DNA of 64,000 nt from Bacillota bacterium (GCA_012728115.1 JAAYFS010000015.1:1-64000), one strand, 5' to 3'; numbered from the stretch's first letter, positions 30,477-41,100 are shown. Notes: a model not told the origin generated them from the letters alone. Made by a program: numbers and translations.

Positions 30477-31505
30477 CTATTTTATCAACATTGCATCACC
30501 AAAGCTGTAGAATCTGTAGTTATTCTCAATCGCTTCATGATAAGCATTCCGAATGGTATCAACTCCCGCAAAAGCAGAAACCAACATTAGAAGACTTGAT
30601 CTTGGTAAATGAAAATTCGTAATCAAGGCATCGATAATTTTGAAACGATAACCAGGATAAATATAAATATCGGTCCAACCAGAACCACCTTTGATCGAGC
30701 CATCATCATTCGCTAAGGTCTCTAGAGTTCGTGCCGTTGTGGTGCCAACTGCAACGACTCCTCCTCCTTTTTGTTTTCTTTCGTTGATTATCGCTGCATT
30801 TTCTTCACTTAGATAGTAGTATTCAGAGTGCATTACATGTTCTTCGATATTTTCAGTTTGAACTGGTCTAAAGGTTCCTATTCCGACATGCAATGTAAGG
30901 GGAACAATTGCGATCCCTTTTTCTTTTATTTTCTCCAATAACTCTTCCGTAAAATGTAACCCAGCAGTTGGAGCAGCAACCGAACCCGAATGCGAGGAAT
31001 AAACTGTCTGATACCGTTCTGAGTCATCGAGCTCCTCGTTTATGTATGGTGGTAGAGGAGTCTTACCAAGTTCATTTAGAACCTCTTCGAATTCACCTTC
31101 AAATACAAATTCCACTATCCTACCACCTGTATTAGTAACGTCCTTAATTTTGGCTTGTAATTTGCCTGCAAAATCAATTACCATTCCTGCCCTGGCTCTT
31201 CTGCCTGGTTTTACTAAGACTTCCCAACTATTATCACTAAAAGGCCTTAGTAGTAAGAATTCCACTTTACCCCCTGAATCTTGTCGTCTTCCAATGAGGC
31301 GAGCTGGGATCACTCGTGTATCGTTTATTACGAGACAATCGCTCTCGGATAACTCTTCGAGTATGTTATAAAAACGCTTATGAACAAAATGATCAGAATT
31401 TTGAAACCGCTCTAAAACCATTAACTTCGAATGATCCCGGGGTTCAACAGGCTTTTGTGCGATAGATTCTTCTGGTAATTGAAAATCGAATTCTTCTATT
31501 CTCAT
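30477..31505 (-). CDS. queA: S-adenosylmethionine:tRNA ribosyltransferase-isomerase
   Basis: [66 protein letters not shown]. Confidence 0.97.
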   Translation of the reverse strand: MRIEEFDFQLPEESIAQKPVEPRDHSKLMVLERFQNSDHFVHKRFYNILEELSESDCLVINDTRVIPARLIGRRQDSGGKVEFLLLRPFSDNSWEVLVKPGRRARAGMVIDFAGKLQAKIKDVTNTGGRIVEFVFEGEFEEVLNELGKTPLPPYINEELDDSERYQTVYSSHSGSVAAPTAGLHFTEELLEKIKEKGIAIVPLTLHVGIGTFRPVQTENIEEHVMHSEYYYLSEENAAIINERKQKGGGVVAVGTTTARTLETLANDDGSIKGGSGWTDIYIYPGYRFKIIDALITNFHLPRSSLLMLVSAFAGVDTIRNAYHEAIENNYRFYSFGDAMLIK

Positions 31506-31517
31506 TGCTATTATGTT

Positions 31518-32501
31518 TTACTCCCCTCTTAAGGTCGTTTGGAAAAATATACTTCCAGACTCTCCTCTATCTGTTAATGAAAACCTCGATGAATCTGAAG
31601 TAACGCTTTCCCGACTCCAAGAAGGAGGTGCAAAATTAGGACGATTGATTACAAATTCATACTTGCGCTCGTCTCCATCCTTCTCCATCGTAGCCGAAAT
31701 TGTTGTTACTTCATCTTGTTCTGGTTGGAATTGTTCCATTACTACTTGGAGAGAGCCTTCCGCTTCATATTCTTCTGGCATTACATGAGTAGCTATATAA
31801 TGTGCTGGTGACATCCCAGCTTCACGCGCCAAATCACGGATTTCTGGTGGGATCTGAACGATCCTAACATTCGCTTGATAGACCTTATTGATTGTCTCTA
31901 CTATCTCCTCATCAATTTCATAAAACTCTGTTCGTGTTGTGCTTGCAAGCATTTCTACTGTTTCTGCCCTTAAATTCTCATTCGTTGCAGTAACAGGATC
32001 TTCCAACTCGTGATTCCTTGCTATCGTTACAACAATCTCGTTTTCTCCAACTTGGAGATATCCATCCATTTCAGCTCGGTTTCCGATCGTTTCGATAGCT
32101 TGCTCAAAAGTTTTACCGACAACTTTGACATTCCTAAGAAGTTCTTTGCCATCATCATTCAAGCCCTCTACCTTAATAACACGTTGGTGTTTGTTTAAGG
32201 TCAGCTCCACGCTGGGGTTGATATCCACCGTTATGTAATAAGCTGCTAGTCTACCGCCAGGGATATAAAATTGAGTTCCATACAATCCAGCGGAAACGAG
32301 AGCAAGAAATATCATGGCAACTACTGAATACATTAAGGTGTTGGACCTAGTCCGATATGGGAAGTAAATTTCTTCACCTACACAGACTGGTTTTGTACAC
32401 TTTACTCGTAAGAATTCTCCTTGGAAAGTCATGACGACCACTTTGTTTTTGGGTGCAATTTCTACGACTATCCCTTTCCCCCGCATCATGGCTTCCTCCA
32501 A
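31518..32501 (-). CDS. rsgI: RsgI-like anti-sigma-I factor
   Basis: RsgI N-terminal region, one TM (SVVAMIFLALVSAGLYG), then AAYYITVDINPSVELTLNKHQRVIKVEGLNDDGKELL; directly after sigI. Confidence 0.85.
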   Translation of the reverse strand: MEEAMMRGKGIVVEIAPKNKVVVMTFQGEFLRVKCTKPVCVGEEIYFPYRTRSNTLMYSVVAMIFLALVSAGLYGTQFYIPGGRLAAYYITVDINPSVELTLNKHQRVIKVEGLNDDGKELLRNVKVVGKTFEQAIETIGNRAEMDGYLQVGENEIVVTIARNHELEDPVTATNENLRAETVEMLASTTRTEFYEIDEEIVETINKVYQANVRIVQIPPEIRDLAREAGMSPAHYIATHVMPEEYEAEGSLQVVMEQFQPEQDEVTTISATMEKDGDERKYEFVINRPNFAPPSWSRESVTSDSSRFSLTDRGESGSIFFQTTLRGE

Positions 32502-32503
32502 TC

Positions 32504-33250
32504 TTAAACCTTTTTTAAATACTCTTGCAGAAAGTAGAATTCCCCAATTAAGATTAAGGTTAGGGTAATGATATACTTTCTTTGCCGTTCGAGAGTTTTA
32601 CGACTGACGCTTACCCTCTCTTGCAATGCCTTTAATGGCAATGCCCGCCTTTTCAACAAATACTCCTTCAGTTTTTCATCTTCAGCCATGGTTCTTGCTA
32701 CTTCTAGAGCCCTTCTGCGAGCGTCTTCATGTTTTGGTGAGATTTTTACTAGTTCTGAAAAACTGATTCCATAATCACTGAGCATTTGGTTTAATCTAAA
32801 GATCTCTTCTCTATACTCTTCGCCCTCCCGTTGTCTCTGTTGTTCATATAGAGCATTTCGTAACTCTATTCGGTTGATTGTCCCAACCTCGTTGTCATCG
32901 TCCTCAAACGAGGATAATGGTATCTCTGAATGCTTAGAACTCCTTTTGCGGTAGTAGTCTACCATGCGACGTTTAATGACCATTTCCGCAAAACTTAAAA
33001 ACGATGCACCTGCATTACTATTATAAGCACTGATGGCTTCATTAAATGCCATCATCGCAATACTTGCTTCATCATCACGACCCAGGACAAGGTACTTTTT
33101 TGCGCTACCAGAGGCGACTCTTAAATAAAATGGACGATAATCTCTTAATAATTGCTCACGCGCTTGTTTGTCTCCCTCTTGAGCTTTGGCAACCAAGTAA
33201 CCTATTTCGGCCTTTTGTTCCTGCTGCAAAACTGGATCCATTACCATCAT
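32504..33250 (-). CDS. sigI: RNA polymerase sigma factor SigI
   Basis: DEASIAMMAFNEAISAYNSNAGASFLSFAEMVIKRRMVDYYRK, VSRKTLERQRKYIITLTLILIGEF. Confidence 0.9.
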   Translation of the reverse strand: MMVMDPVLQQEQKAEIGYLVAKAQEGDKQAREQLLRDYRPFYLRVASGSAKKYLVLGRDDEASIAMMAFNEAISAYNSNAGASFLSFAEMVIKRRMVDYYRKRSSKHSEIPLSSFEDDDNEVGTINRIELRNALYEQQRQREGEEYREEIFRLNQMLSDYGISFSELVKISPKHEDARRRALEVARTMAEDEKLKEYLLKRRALPLKALQERVSVSRKTLERQRKYIITLTLILIGEFYFLQEYLKKV

Positions 33251-33298
33251 TTTTCCTCCTTGTAAAGAAGTTCGCCGTGCAAAAAAATTTAAGGGGTT

Positions 33299-34183
33299 CT
33301 ACTCATATCCCAGACTTTTTAACATCCGAGCCTTATTGCGCCAATCTTTGTTAACCTTTACCCACAAATCTAGGTAGACTTGTGTTCCCAATAGTGCCTC
33401 AATCTGGTGTCTCGCGCCTGTCCCAATTGTTTTCAGCATCCGTCCTTGTTTTCCGATCACAATTCCTTTTTGAGAATCGCGTTCTAAATAAATGGTTGCA
33501 CGAATTCTCACAAGATCCTTGGTTTCATCATTTACCATTTCATCAACATCGACGGCCACCGAGTGAGGAATTTCTTGATGGGTATTGAGTAGGATTTGTT
33601 CTCTAATAAATTCAGCCACGATAAATCTCTCTGGGTGATCTACTACCCAGTCATCTGGATAATACTTCGGCCCCTCGGGTAAGAGTTTGACGATCGAGCT
33701 AACTAAAACATCCAGATTGCAATGATTTATTGCTGAAAAAGAAATGATTTGATTAAAAGCTAGTTTGGATTCTATTTCTTTTTGGAACTCGGAAAGTTCT
33801 TCAACAGTTACCAGATCCGACTTATTGATCCCTAAGATTATTGGAGAATCGACTTTATTAAGATATTCAACTATTCGATCCTCTAACTTGGTCCATCTCC
33901 CCGCTTCGACAAGAAATAACACGACATCTACTTCTTGCAAAGCATTGATCGCAACTTTCACCATGTATTCACCAAGTTTATGTAATGGTTCGTGAATACC
34001 TGGAGTATCCAAAAAGACAATCTGACTATCATCTTTTGTTAAAATGCATTGAATAGTATTACGCGTAGTTTGTGGCTTATCGGAAACGATAACAACCTTT
34101 TGCCCAATTAGAGCGTTTAATAACGTAGATTTTCCTACATTTGGTCGACCAACTACTGCAACAAAACCTGATTTAAACGACAT
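33299..34183 (-). CDS. era: GTPase Era
   Basis: FVAVVGRPNVGKSTLLNALIGQKVVIVSDKPQTTRNTI, DTPGIHEP, GINKSDL, KH domain KGIVIGKQGRMLKTIG. Confidence 0.96.
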   Translation of the reverse strand: MSFKSGFVAVVGRPNVGKSTLLNALIGQKVVIVSDKPQTTRNTIQCILTKDDSQIVFLDTPGIHEPLHKLGEYMVKVAINALQEVDVVLFLVEAGRWTKLEDRIVEYLNKVDSPIILGINKSDLVTVEELSEFQKEIESKLAFNQIISFSAINHCNLDVLVSSIVKLLPEGPKYYPDDWVVDHPERFIVAEFIREQILLNTHQEIPHSVAVDVDEMVNDETKDLVRIRATIYLERDSQKGIVIGKQGRMLKTIGTGARHQIEALLGTQVYLDLWVKVNKDWRNKARMLKSLGYE

Positions 34184-34208
34184 AAGATCCTCCTTTTGCT
34201 TATGCCCA

Positions 34209-34661
34209 TTACAACTGCTTTTGTAGGACTAAACGATCTTCACCCTGACCATATTCGTTTGGGCAAAATTCCGCTTGGATAAACCCAAGTTTTCGATAAA
34301 GACGGAGTGCTCGTCCATTTTCTGGACCCACTGTTAGTTTGACTAATTCAATTCCTTCTTCTTTTAATTTCGCTAGACTTTTTTGCATCAGTTTGGTTCC
34401 TAGACCTTGACCTCTTAATGGTTGTTTTACGGACAAAGCGAATAAATACGCCATTTGCGGATTTGTGAAATCCCGCATATATTCTGCAGAAGCGACTACT
34501 TCACCATCTGAATTCATAAGCACGTACACTTTACCATATCGAATGAACGGGACTAGAAACCATTCGTTCATCGCTCCTTCACCAAAGGCTTCGGTTTCGA
34601 TTTCTTGAACTTGGTAAATTACACTATAATCTATTTCGTTGATCTCTTTGAAAAAATACAC
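34209..34661 (-). CDS. GNAT family N-acetyltransferase
   Basis: LFALSVKQPLRGQGLGTKLMQKSLAKLKEEGI, NGRALRLYRKLGFIQ. Confidence 0.85.
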   Translation of the reverse strand: MYFFKEINEIDYSVIYQVQEIETEAFGEGAMNEWFLVPFIRYGKVYVLMNSDGEVVASAEYMRDFTNPQMAYLFALSVKQPLRGQGLGTKLMQKSLAKLKEEGIELVKLTVGPENGRALRLYRKLGFIQAEFCPNEYGQGEDRLVLQKQL

Positions 34662-34672
34662 TTAATCCCACC

Positions 34673-35098
34673 CTAGTTTGTGTCCAAGCTAAAACTTAAT
34701 GGTAATAATTCGGAAATCGAAAATATTTCGTAATCTCCTTTTAGATTAGCTAGGCAAATTTGAACATCTTTTGTGAAAAAATCCGAAAGTACTTGGCGAC
34801 AAATTCCACACGGACTACATACTCCTTCCGTATCGGCCACCACAGCTAGTGCTAAAAAATCTCGTTCACCTTCAGATATCGCTTTAAAAACCGCTGTACG
34901 TTCTGCACAAATCGTAGCGCCAAAGGATGAGTTCTCGATATTGCAACCATGAAAAATTCTGCCTCGCTTAGTTAAGAGTGCTGCTCCAACCTTAAAATTG
35001 GAATACGGAGCGTAGGCCTTTGTTCGAGCATATTCTGCTTCTTCGATTAGGCTGCGAAAATTTATGTCGTGACGTTGTTCCATTATTTTAACCTCCAA
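34673..35098 (-). CDS. cdd: Cytidine deaminase
   Basis: AYAPYSNFKVGAALLT, GCNIENSSFGATICAERTAVFKAISEG, SPCGICRQVLSDF. Confidence 0.95.
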   Translation of the reverse strand: MEVKIMEQRHDINFRSLIEEAEYARTKAYAPYSNFKVGAALLTKRGRIFHGCNIENSSFGATICAERTAVFKAISEGERDFLALAVVADTEGVCSPCGICRQVLSDFFTKDVQICLANLKGDYEIFSISELLPLSFSLDTN

Positions 35099-35139
35099 GT
35101 CACCTACTTAAATTATAACAAATTAATCAAAAATTTCCC

Positions 35140-35832
35140 TCAGCCCTTTAATTGGAAAAATAACAATGTGACTAGAGTACCTAGGATAGCGCCAACAATT
35201 ACCTCCCACAGGGTATGGATTTTACCTTCAACACGGCTTTGGGCTAAAAGTATCGCCAAAACGTACCCCAAAACCACTACAAAACCTTCCCCAACAAGAA
35301 AAATCGCAGTTGCTATACTAAAGCCCACTGCTGCATGTCCTGATGGCATTCCGCCCTGGAGAAACCTCGTATGTCCTCCAAATGCTTTGGTCATAATCAC
35401 TAGCGAAATTACTACTACCAAAGAAAAAATGATTAAGTGCGAGTTCATTAAACTATGGCGTACAACCTCTGGCCTAAAATTCAAAATTCTTTCACTAAAA
35501 ATCAAGTAACCAACAAAAACAGAAATCATAGAAGTAACCAACACCGCACCTGCCGCGACATTTTTGGCAACCCGAGCGATCGGATGGTATTCTTGCGTAA
35601 CAAGGTTGACCACTTCTTCGATTGCGGTATTAACCATTTCGGCGGAGATGACTGATCCAATAGTAAGTAATAAAATCAAAAGTTCTAAACGTGAAATGTT
35701 TAGTAGTATCGAAAGAATAAAAACCAAGAGTCCAGTAATAAAATGAATCTTCATATTTCTTTGGGTTTTAAAAGCAAAAATAATACCTTGGATCGCACAA
35801 CTAAAACTTTCACTCAAATTCTTAGTTCGCAA
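35140..35832 (-). CDS. Undecaprenol/diacylglycerol kinase (DgkA) fused to PAP2-type phosphatase
   Basis: N-terminal DgkA (AIQGIIFAFKTQRNMKIH, AEMVNTAIEEVVNLV) and C-terminal PAP2 motifs (GGMPSGHAAVGFS, SRVEGKIHTLWEVIVGA). Confidence 0.88.
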   Translation of the reverse strand: MRTKNLSESFSCAIQGIIFAFKTQRNMKIHFITGLLVFILSILLNISRLELLILLLTIGSVISAEMVNTAIEEVVNLVTQEYHPIARVAKNVAAGAVLVTSMISVFVGYLIFSERILNFRPEVVRHSLMNSHLIIFSLVVVISLVIMTKAFGGHTRFLQGGMPSGHAAVGFSIATAIFLVGEGFVVVLGYVLAILLAQSRVEGKIHTLWEVIVGAILGTLVTLLFFQLKG

Positions 35833-35868
35833 ATTCCTGCCCTCCTTAGAAACCTATCCTTCGGAGAG

Positions 35869-36330
35869 CTATTCTCTCCTTCCAAGCCTTTCTAATCCAA
35901 CCATTGCCATAATACACTCTTCTTTATTGCGCATCAGATTGCGTTCATCCTCATTTTCATGATCATAACCGAGTAAGTGTAGCATTCCATGGGCTACCAA
36001 GTAGCCCACTTCGCGCTCCATGCTATGTCCATACTCCCCCGACTGCTCAAGAGCCTTTTCTAATGAAATAACAATATCGCCTAAAACAGGTTCTATTCCT
36101 GGAAAATCATCGTCCATTTGCGGGAAAGACAAAACGTCGGTCGGGTAATCTTTGTCTCGATACTGTTTGTTTAGGTCTTGTATATACTCATTGTCAACAA
36201 AAGTAATACTTACTTCAACTTCTAAATCAACTTCTTCTAACTCCAATGTAGCAATAACTACTTTCTGGATCAACGATTCAAAATCCCCAAATGGAACCTT
36301 ATTCTGCTGGTTGTTGATGTGGATTTCCAC
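35869..36330 (-). CDS. ybeY: Endoribonuclease YbeY
   Basis: YRDKDYPTDVLSFPQ, GDIVISLEKALEQ, YLVAHGMLHLLGYDHENEDE. Confidence 0.96.
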   Translation of the reverse strand: MEIHINNQQNKVPFGDFESLIQKVVIATLELEEVDLEVEVSITFVDNEYIQDLNKQYRDKDYPTDVLSFPQMDDDFPGIEPVLGDIVISLEKALEQSGEYGHSMEREVGYLVAHGMLHLLGYDHENEDERNLMRNKEECIMAMVGLERLGRRE

Positions 36331-38485
36331 TTTTACTTTTCTTCCCTTCGATTTCTTCTCGCGTTATGTTTTCTGGATATTCAATCCTTGGATGGAATAT
36401 CCCCGCTAAAACATGAACAAAAGCATCAGCTATCTTGTCCAAATCCCTGAATGTTAGTTCACATTCATCGAGCTGTCCACTGTTTAAACGTTCCTTAATA
36501 ATCTTTCGAACCAACCCTTCAATTTTGCCAGGTGTCGGTTTAGGAAGTGCCCTTACTGCAGCTTCAACCGCATCAGCTAAGGATACGATCGCTGTCTCTT
36601 TCGACTGTGGTCTTGGACCAGAGTAACGATAATCTTCTTCCTCGATATGTTCATTTTCGTTACTAGTCTCCACCGCTCGATGGTAGAAGTATTTCACTAA
36701 ATCAGTACCATGATGTTCAGCGATAAAGTTGGTAATTTCGTCTGGAAGATTATATTGTTTCGCTAATTCCAAACCATCTTTGACATGGGCAGTAATAATC
36801 AGAGTTGATAAAGATGGTGATACTTTATTATGTGGATTTTCCATTCCCACCTGATTTTCAACAAAGAAGTATGGACGTTTGATCTTCCCAATATCATGAA
36901 AGTTTGATCCTACTCTTGCTAACAGACCATCTGCACCAATGGCATCAGCTGCTGCCTCAGCCATATTCCCAACGATAATGCTGTGATGATAAGTTCCAGG
37001 CGCTTCCATCATCAATCTTTTTAATAATGGGTGATTTGGATTTGATAGTTCCAATAATTTGATAGCAGAAGTGATTCCAAAAACACTTTCTAAATATGGT
37101 AAAAAGCCGATCGCAATAATGGATGAGATAATTCCATTTAAAACACCTAAGTAGCTATGAATTAGTAGGGAGGTATCCTTTTGAATAAAAGATAGTATTA
37201 CGATCACGATGAAGTTCACCGCACCGACAATAAAGCCAGCGCGCATCAAATCTCCTCTTTGACCAACCTTAGAAATACCAAAAACTCCGCTTAATCCTCC
37301 TGCCAGAGCAAGAATAATAAACGTCGAGTTAAACCCTGTTACAATCCCAACAACAACTCCAAGTACCAAAGTTGCCACAATCGCTAGGCGTGAATCAAGC
37401 AGAACAGTAATAAGGATACTGGCAAGCGCAACAGGTGTTAATAATGAGGCATCTTCCCAATGAATGGTCGCCAGAATTTTAGCTATGAAAGAAACCACAA
37501 GAATGATCACACCCAATAATGCTAGTTGAGCTTCATTCTCAATAATTTCGGGTTTATTTTGATATAAATAGATACCTAGACTTGCTAATAACAGTAATAC
37601 GATCGCCAATAGCCCTAGGTAAGATAAGTAATCCGTTGGACTGCGATACAAACCTAGATCTTGCAATATTATTATATGTTCCTCACTGACTACCTCACCA
37701 TTTCGCACAATTATTTCATTGGCTTGAACATATACTGGTTCGACTTGTTCACTGGCATCTTGCTTGATCTGTTCAATTTTCTGAACATTAACTGTTAAAT
37801 TTGGTTGAATGATTTGTTGTCCCAAACTATAAGTTACCTGTTGTAATCTAGAAGGGATCTGAGTTTCACCAATCAATTCAGGAACCTTATTACGTACAAC
37901 TTGCAAATCACGTTCGGGAATCTTTTGGTTCATTAATTCAAGCAAAATTTGGCGAGTTTGCGCAGCAAAAGACTGAAAATCCTCCAATGAATGTGCGAGA
38001 ACAAGCCGGATCGCATCAGAACTTAGCTCAATCCCCCAATTTTTATGTAAGCCAAATTGAATCTCTTCGACTGATAAGGGCTGTTGTGCTTCCTGGTTTT
38101 CTTCAGTTGTTTCCTCACTAAAAAAACCTTGCCTTAAAGTCGTAAAAGTACCATCGATTCTTTCTTCTGCGCGAATGATGGTCGCATAGTTCAAATCATA
38201 ATTATCCAGATCTTCAAGGGCCTCAACCTCAGCCTTTTCAGCCCGCTCACGCTGCAAGCGCTCAGTCTCAGGCCTATTGACAATCGTTTTTGGTGAAACG
38301 ATATCACGTGGACTAACTTGTCCAACTTCCAAGTCGACTTCACTAGGCAAGAAATTTATTGCTAAGATTGCAAATAATCCAGCACATACTAAAACTGCCA
38401 GTATCCACTGGCGAACACTATTCCTATCTAATATGGCATCTATATATTTTTTCGCATCTTTCCATCCTTTACGTTTCTTAACCAC
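36299..38485 (-). CDS. pgpH: 7TM-HD family phosphohydrolase (PgpH-type)
   Basis: Extracellular domain, 7 TM helices, HD motif GSNFHDIGKIKRPYFFVENQ, AEHHGTDLVKYFYHRA. Confidence 0.93.
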   Translation of the reverse strand: MVKKRKGWKDAKKYIDAILDRNSVRQWILAVLVCAGLFAILAINFLPSEVDLEVGQVSPRDIVSPKTIVNRPETERLQRERAEKAEVEALEDLDNYDLNYATIIRAEERIDGTFTTLRQGFFSEETTEENQEAQQPLSVEEIQFGLHKNWGIELSSDAIRLVLAHSLEDFQSFAAQTRQILLELMNQKIPERDLQVVRNKVPELIGETQIPSRLQQVTYSLGQQIIQPNLTVNVQKIEQIKQDASEQVEPVYVQANEIIVRNGEVVSEEHIIILQDLGLYRSPTDYLSYLGLLAIVLLLLASLGIYLYQNKPEIIENEAQLALLGVIILVVSFIAKILATIHWEDASLLTPVALASILITVLLDSRLAIVATLVLGVVVGIVTGFNSTFIILALAGGLSGVFGISKVGQRGDLMRAGFIVGAVNFIVIVILSFIQKDTSLLIHSYLGVLNGIISSIIAIGFLPYLESVFGITSAIKLLELSNPNHPLLKRLMMEAPGTYHHSIIVGNMAEAAADAIGADGLLARVGSNFHDIGKIKRPYFFVENQVGMENPHNKVSPSLSTLIITAHVKDGLELAKQYNLPDEITNFIAEHHGTDLVKYFYHRAVETSNENEHIEEEDYRYSGPRPQSKETAIVSLADAVEAAVRALPKPTPGKIEGLVRKIIKERLNSGQLDECELTFRDLDKIADAFVHVLAGIFHPRIEYPENITREEIEGKKSKSGNPHQQPAE

Positions 38486-38508
38486 AATGATCCCCCTTTG
38501 GGATTGCT

Positions 38509-39474
38509 CTATTGATCTTCCTTTTCCGCATACCTTTCGTACGCTTCGATAATTCTTTGGACAAGTGGGTGACGCACCACATCACTGCCAGTGAGATAAG
38601 AAAAACCTATCCCAGGTATATCTTTTAATATTCTCTGAATTTTTATCAGTCCTGAATTCTTTCCTCTTGGAAGATCGATCTGTGTAATATCTCCCGTAAC
38701 AATTGCTTTCGAGCCATAACCCAATCTAGTCAAAAACATCTTCATTTGTTCAGGGGTTGTGTTTTGGGCCTCATCAAGAATAATGAACGAGTCGTCTAAA
38801 GTTCGTCCACGCATATAAGCTAGTGGCGCAATTTCTACTACTCCTCTTTCTCGATATTTCTGATAGACTTCTTGCCCAAGGATTTCGTATAACGCATCAT
38901 ACAATGGGCGTAAGTATGGATCTACTTTACTTTGTAAATCGCCTGGCAAAAACCCAAGATGTTCGCCCGCTTCTACTGCTGGGCGCGTTAAAATTATTCT
39001 TTGGACTTCCTTTCTTTTCAAAGCAGCGATCGCCATTGCCATCGCTAAATAGGTTTTTCCTGTTCCAGCTGGTCCGATAGCAAAAACTATTTCGCTACGC
39101 TGCACTAATTGATAATATTGTTTTTGACCAGCAGTCTTAGGGCGAATCTGTTTCCCTCTCGCAGTAGTTACGATGACTTCTGAACCGATCTCACGCATAG
39201 TGGTTAATTGATCAGTATTTCGAACTAATTGAGTTGCATAGTAAGCCTCTTGTGAGGTGATATCATGGTCCAAATCCACTAAGTTCTTCAGTGCATCACT
39301 AGCACGCTTTACCGCTTCGGGTTCACCAATAATTACCAATTCCAATCCTCGGGGAATTATCTGAACATCTAATTCTTCCTCAATTAACTTGAGGTTTTCA
39401 TCTCCTCTTCCACTAAGTGCTTGAGCTTGTTCATTATTCTTTAATTTAATTACCTCTTCGACGATTTCCTTCAA
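38509..39474 (-). CDS. phoH: PhoH family ATPase
   Basis: FAIGPAGTGKTYLAMAMAIAALK, ILTRPAVEAGEHLGFLPGDL, DSFIILDEAQNTTPEQMKMFLTRLG; probable TTG start near 39474 with RBS GGGGG. Confidence 0.93.
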   Translation of the reverse strand: MKEIVEEVIKLKNNEQAQALSGRGDENLKLIEEELDVQIIPRGLELVIIGEPEAVKRASDALKNLVDLDHDITSQEAYYATQLVRNTDQLTTMREIGSEVIVTTARGKQIRPKTAGQKQYYQLVQRSEIVFAIGPAGTGKTYLAMAMAIAALKRKEVQRIILTRPAVEAGEHLGFLPGDLQSKVDPYLRPLYDALYEILGQEVYQKYRERGVVEIAPLAYMRGRTLDDSFIILDEAQNTTPEQMKMFLTRLGYGSKAIVTGDITQIDLPRGKNSGLIKIQRILKDIPGIGFSYLTGSDVVRHPLVQRIIEAYERYAEKEDQ

Positions 39475-39538
39475 ACCCAATCCCCCTACATAGCAATTCC
39501 TTAGCTTTATTATATGCAAAATAAACCAGTGATGCAAA

Positions 39539-40717
39539 TCATTCCTGCTTTGCAGAAGCGAACGCACCGATATCATCTTCGAGCTCGACCAACAAGCCAA
39601 TTCGTACGCCATAATCATCTACGATTGTATATTCTCGAATTTGCGTCTCTGTAATTTTGTGCTTTTCAATACCTTCAGCTTCCAGCATCTCCCACGCTCT
39701 CATTAATGCTAATGCACGAGCTTCCTCCTCTGGAATCACTACTGTTTCATAAACGACCTCGTAATATACTAGTTTGGTTGTTTGTAATAACTGAAAGCCA
39801 TTAACAATATCAAGTTTCCAATCTGATTTTTCAACCACATAGTTTTCAAACGGTGGTTTTTTCCTAAATCCTAGTTCTTTTCCCCCTATTTTTAAAACGT
39901 ATCCAGTGTGAGAATTCCCTGTACGTTGTTGGATTATGCGATAAAAGGCCGCTTCCCCGATCGCTTCATACCACACCCTTGCTCGAACCAACCCCTCAGC
40001 GCGACCATGTTGCTTTCGACCATACTGATCATAGTATTCTCCTGAGATCAGTACATCTCCTTTGCGAACAGTATCACCCACTCTTACTTGCGGGATACCA
40101 CGAAAAGTCATCACCTGCGTAATGATCCCATCGCGTGCTGCGATTACATCACCCACCAATTGAGTACTCGGATCGGGCATAGATTTTTCGACGATTTGGA
40201 TCTTCGCTAAAACTCCCCGAACACTGATTCCAACCCAAGCTATCTCACTTATTTCACTCATAATTTGGTTTTCGATTGAGCGCGGTGACAAATCTGTTTT
40301 TCGAGTTCCCACCTGGACACCCTGATCGATCAATATTTCAATGACTTCTTCTTTACTCACTTGCTCAAGCCCAGTAATCTGAACAAACCAAATGAATCCT
40401 GATAAGTAATACAGTAAGATTGCGAAAACAATAAATCCGATAAATAAAAAATACCTAGTTTGGGCTTTATTTAAATAGAAAGGAAAACCGTACTTACCCA
40501 CAATATTTATACGGACGGGAAGATCCCTTACTAATGGTCTGATTTTCCGAAACCCTTTGATACTTATTTTTGCGATCAAAGTATCTACAGATAATCTTTC
40601 GATATCCCAGAGATCCCAATCGGCATCAAGAATTCGATTAAAGAGGATTTCTACACCTGGTCCTTTAAACTTGAGCACTAAGTATCCTGTTAACCAAGCC
40701 CAGAGTCTCTGTATCAA
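39539..40717 (-). CDS. yqfD: Sporulation protein YqfD
   Basis: Single TM and conserved IVEKSMPDPSTQLVGDVIAARDGIITQVMTFRGIPQVRVGDTVRKGDVLISG. Confidence 0.9.
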   Translation of the reverse strand: MIQRLWAWLTGYLVLKFKGPGVEILFNRILDADWDLWDIERLSVDTLIAKISIKGFRKIRPLVRDLPVRINIVGKYGFPFYLNKAQTRYFLFIGFIVFAILLYYLSGFIWFVQITGLEQVSKEEVIEILIDQGVQVGTRKTDLSPRSIENQIMSEISEIAWVGISVRGVLAKIQIVEKSMPDPSTQLVGDVIAARDGIITQVMTFRGIPQVRVGDTVRKGDVLISGEYYDQYGRKQHGRAEGLVRARVWYEAIGEAAFYRIIQQRTGNSHTGYVLKIGGKELGFRKKPPFENYVVEKSDWKLDIVNGFQLLQTTKLVYYEVVYETVVIPEEEARALALMRAWEMLEAEGIEKHKITETQIREYTIVDDYGVRIGLLVELEDDIGAFASAKQE

Positions 40718-40728
40718 GATTAACCCTC

Positions 40729-41001
40729 CTAATCGATCGAGAATTCGATATCTAATAAGAATCCTTGGATTGTTATTTCTTCTTTGTATAGGCGTTTTAG
40801 CCTAAGTTTCCGTCCTCTTAGAATTAACGTTATACCTTTATTTCCCCTAATACTGATCTGCTCAGTTGTATATTCAAGGAGGCCTCGATGGTTTTCGATG
40901 GTTGCCTCCATGTTTCCAATTATCTCAATCTTTGGTAAAGACATCATAATATCTGATGGGAGTTCGAGAATGTCTGTCATTGCTTTTAAGAGTTTGGCCA
41001 T
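40729..41001 (-). CDS. yqfC: Sporulation protein YqfC (YabP-like)
   Basis: LELPSDIMMSLPKIEIIGNMEATIENHRGLLEYTTEQISI; next to yqfD. Confidence 0.9.
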   Translation of the reverse strand: MAKLLKAMTDILELPSDIMMSLPKIEIIGNMEATIENHRGLLEYTTEQISIRGNKGITLILRGRKLRLKRLYKEEITIQGFLLDIEFSID

Positions 41002-41071
41002 TAACCTACCTCCTAACCCTGGTTCTTATAAAACCTATGCATAGATCCGATAAAAAAACACTTCTACAACA

Positions 41072-41100
41072 AAAAACCTTGGTTCAGCACCAAGGTTTTT
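41072..41100 (-). terminator. Intrinsic terminator
   Basis: AAAAACCTTGGT-TCAGC-ACCAAGGTTTTT; minus-strand T-run. Confidence 0.8.
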
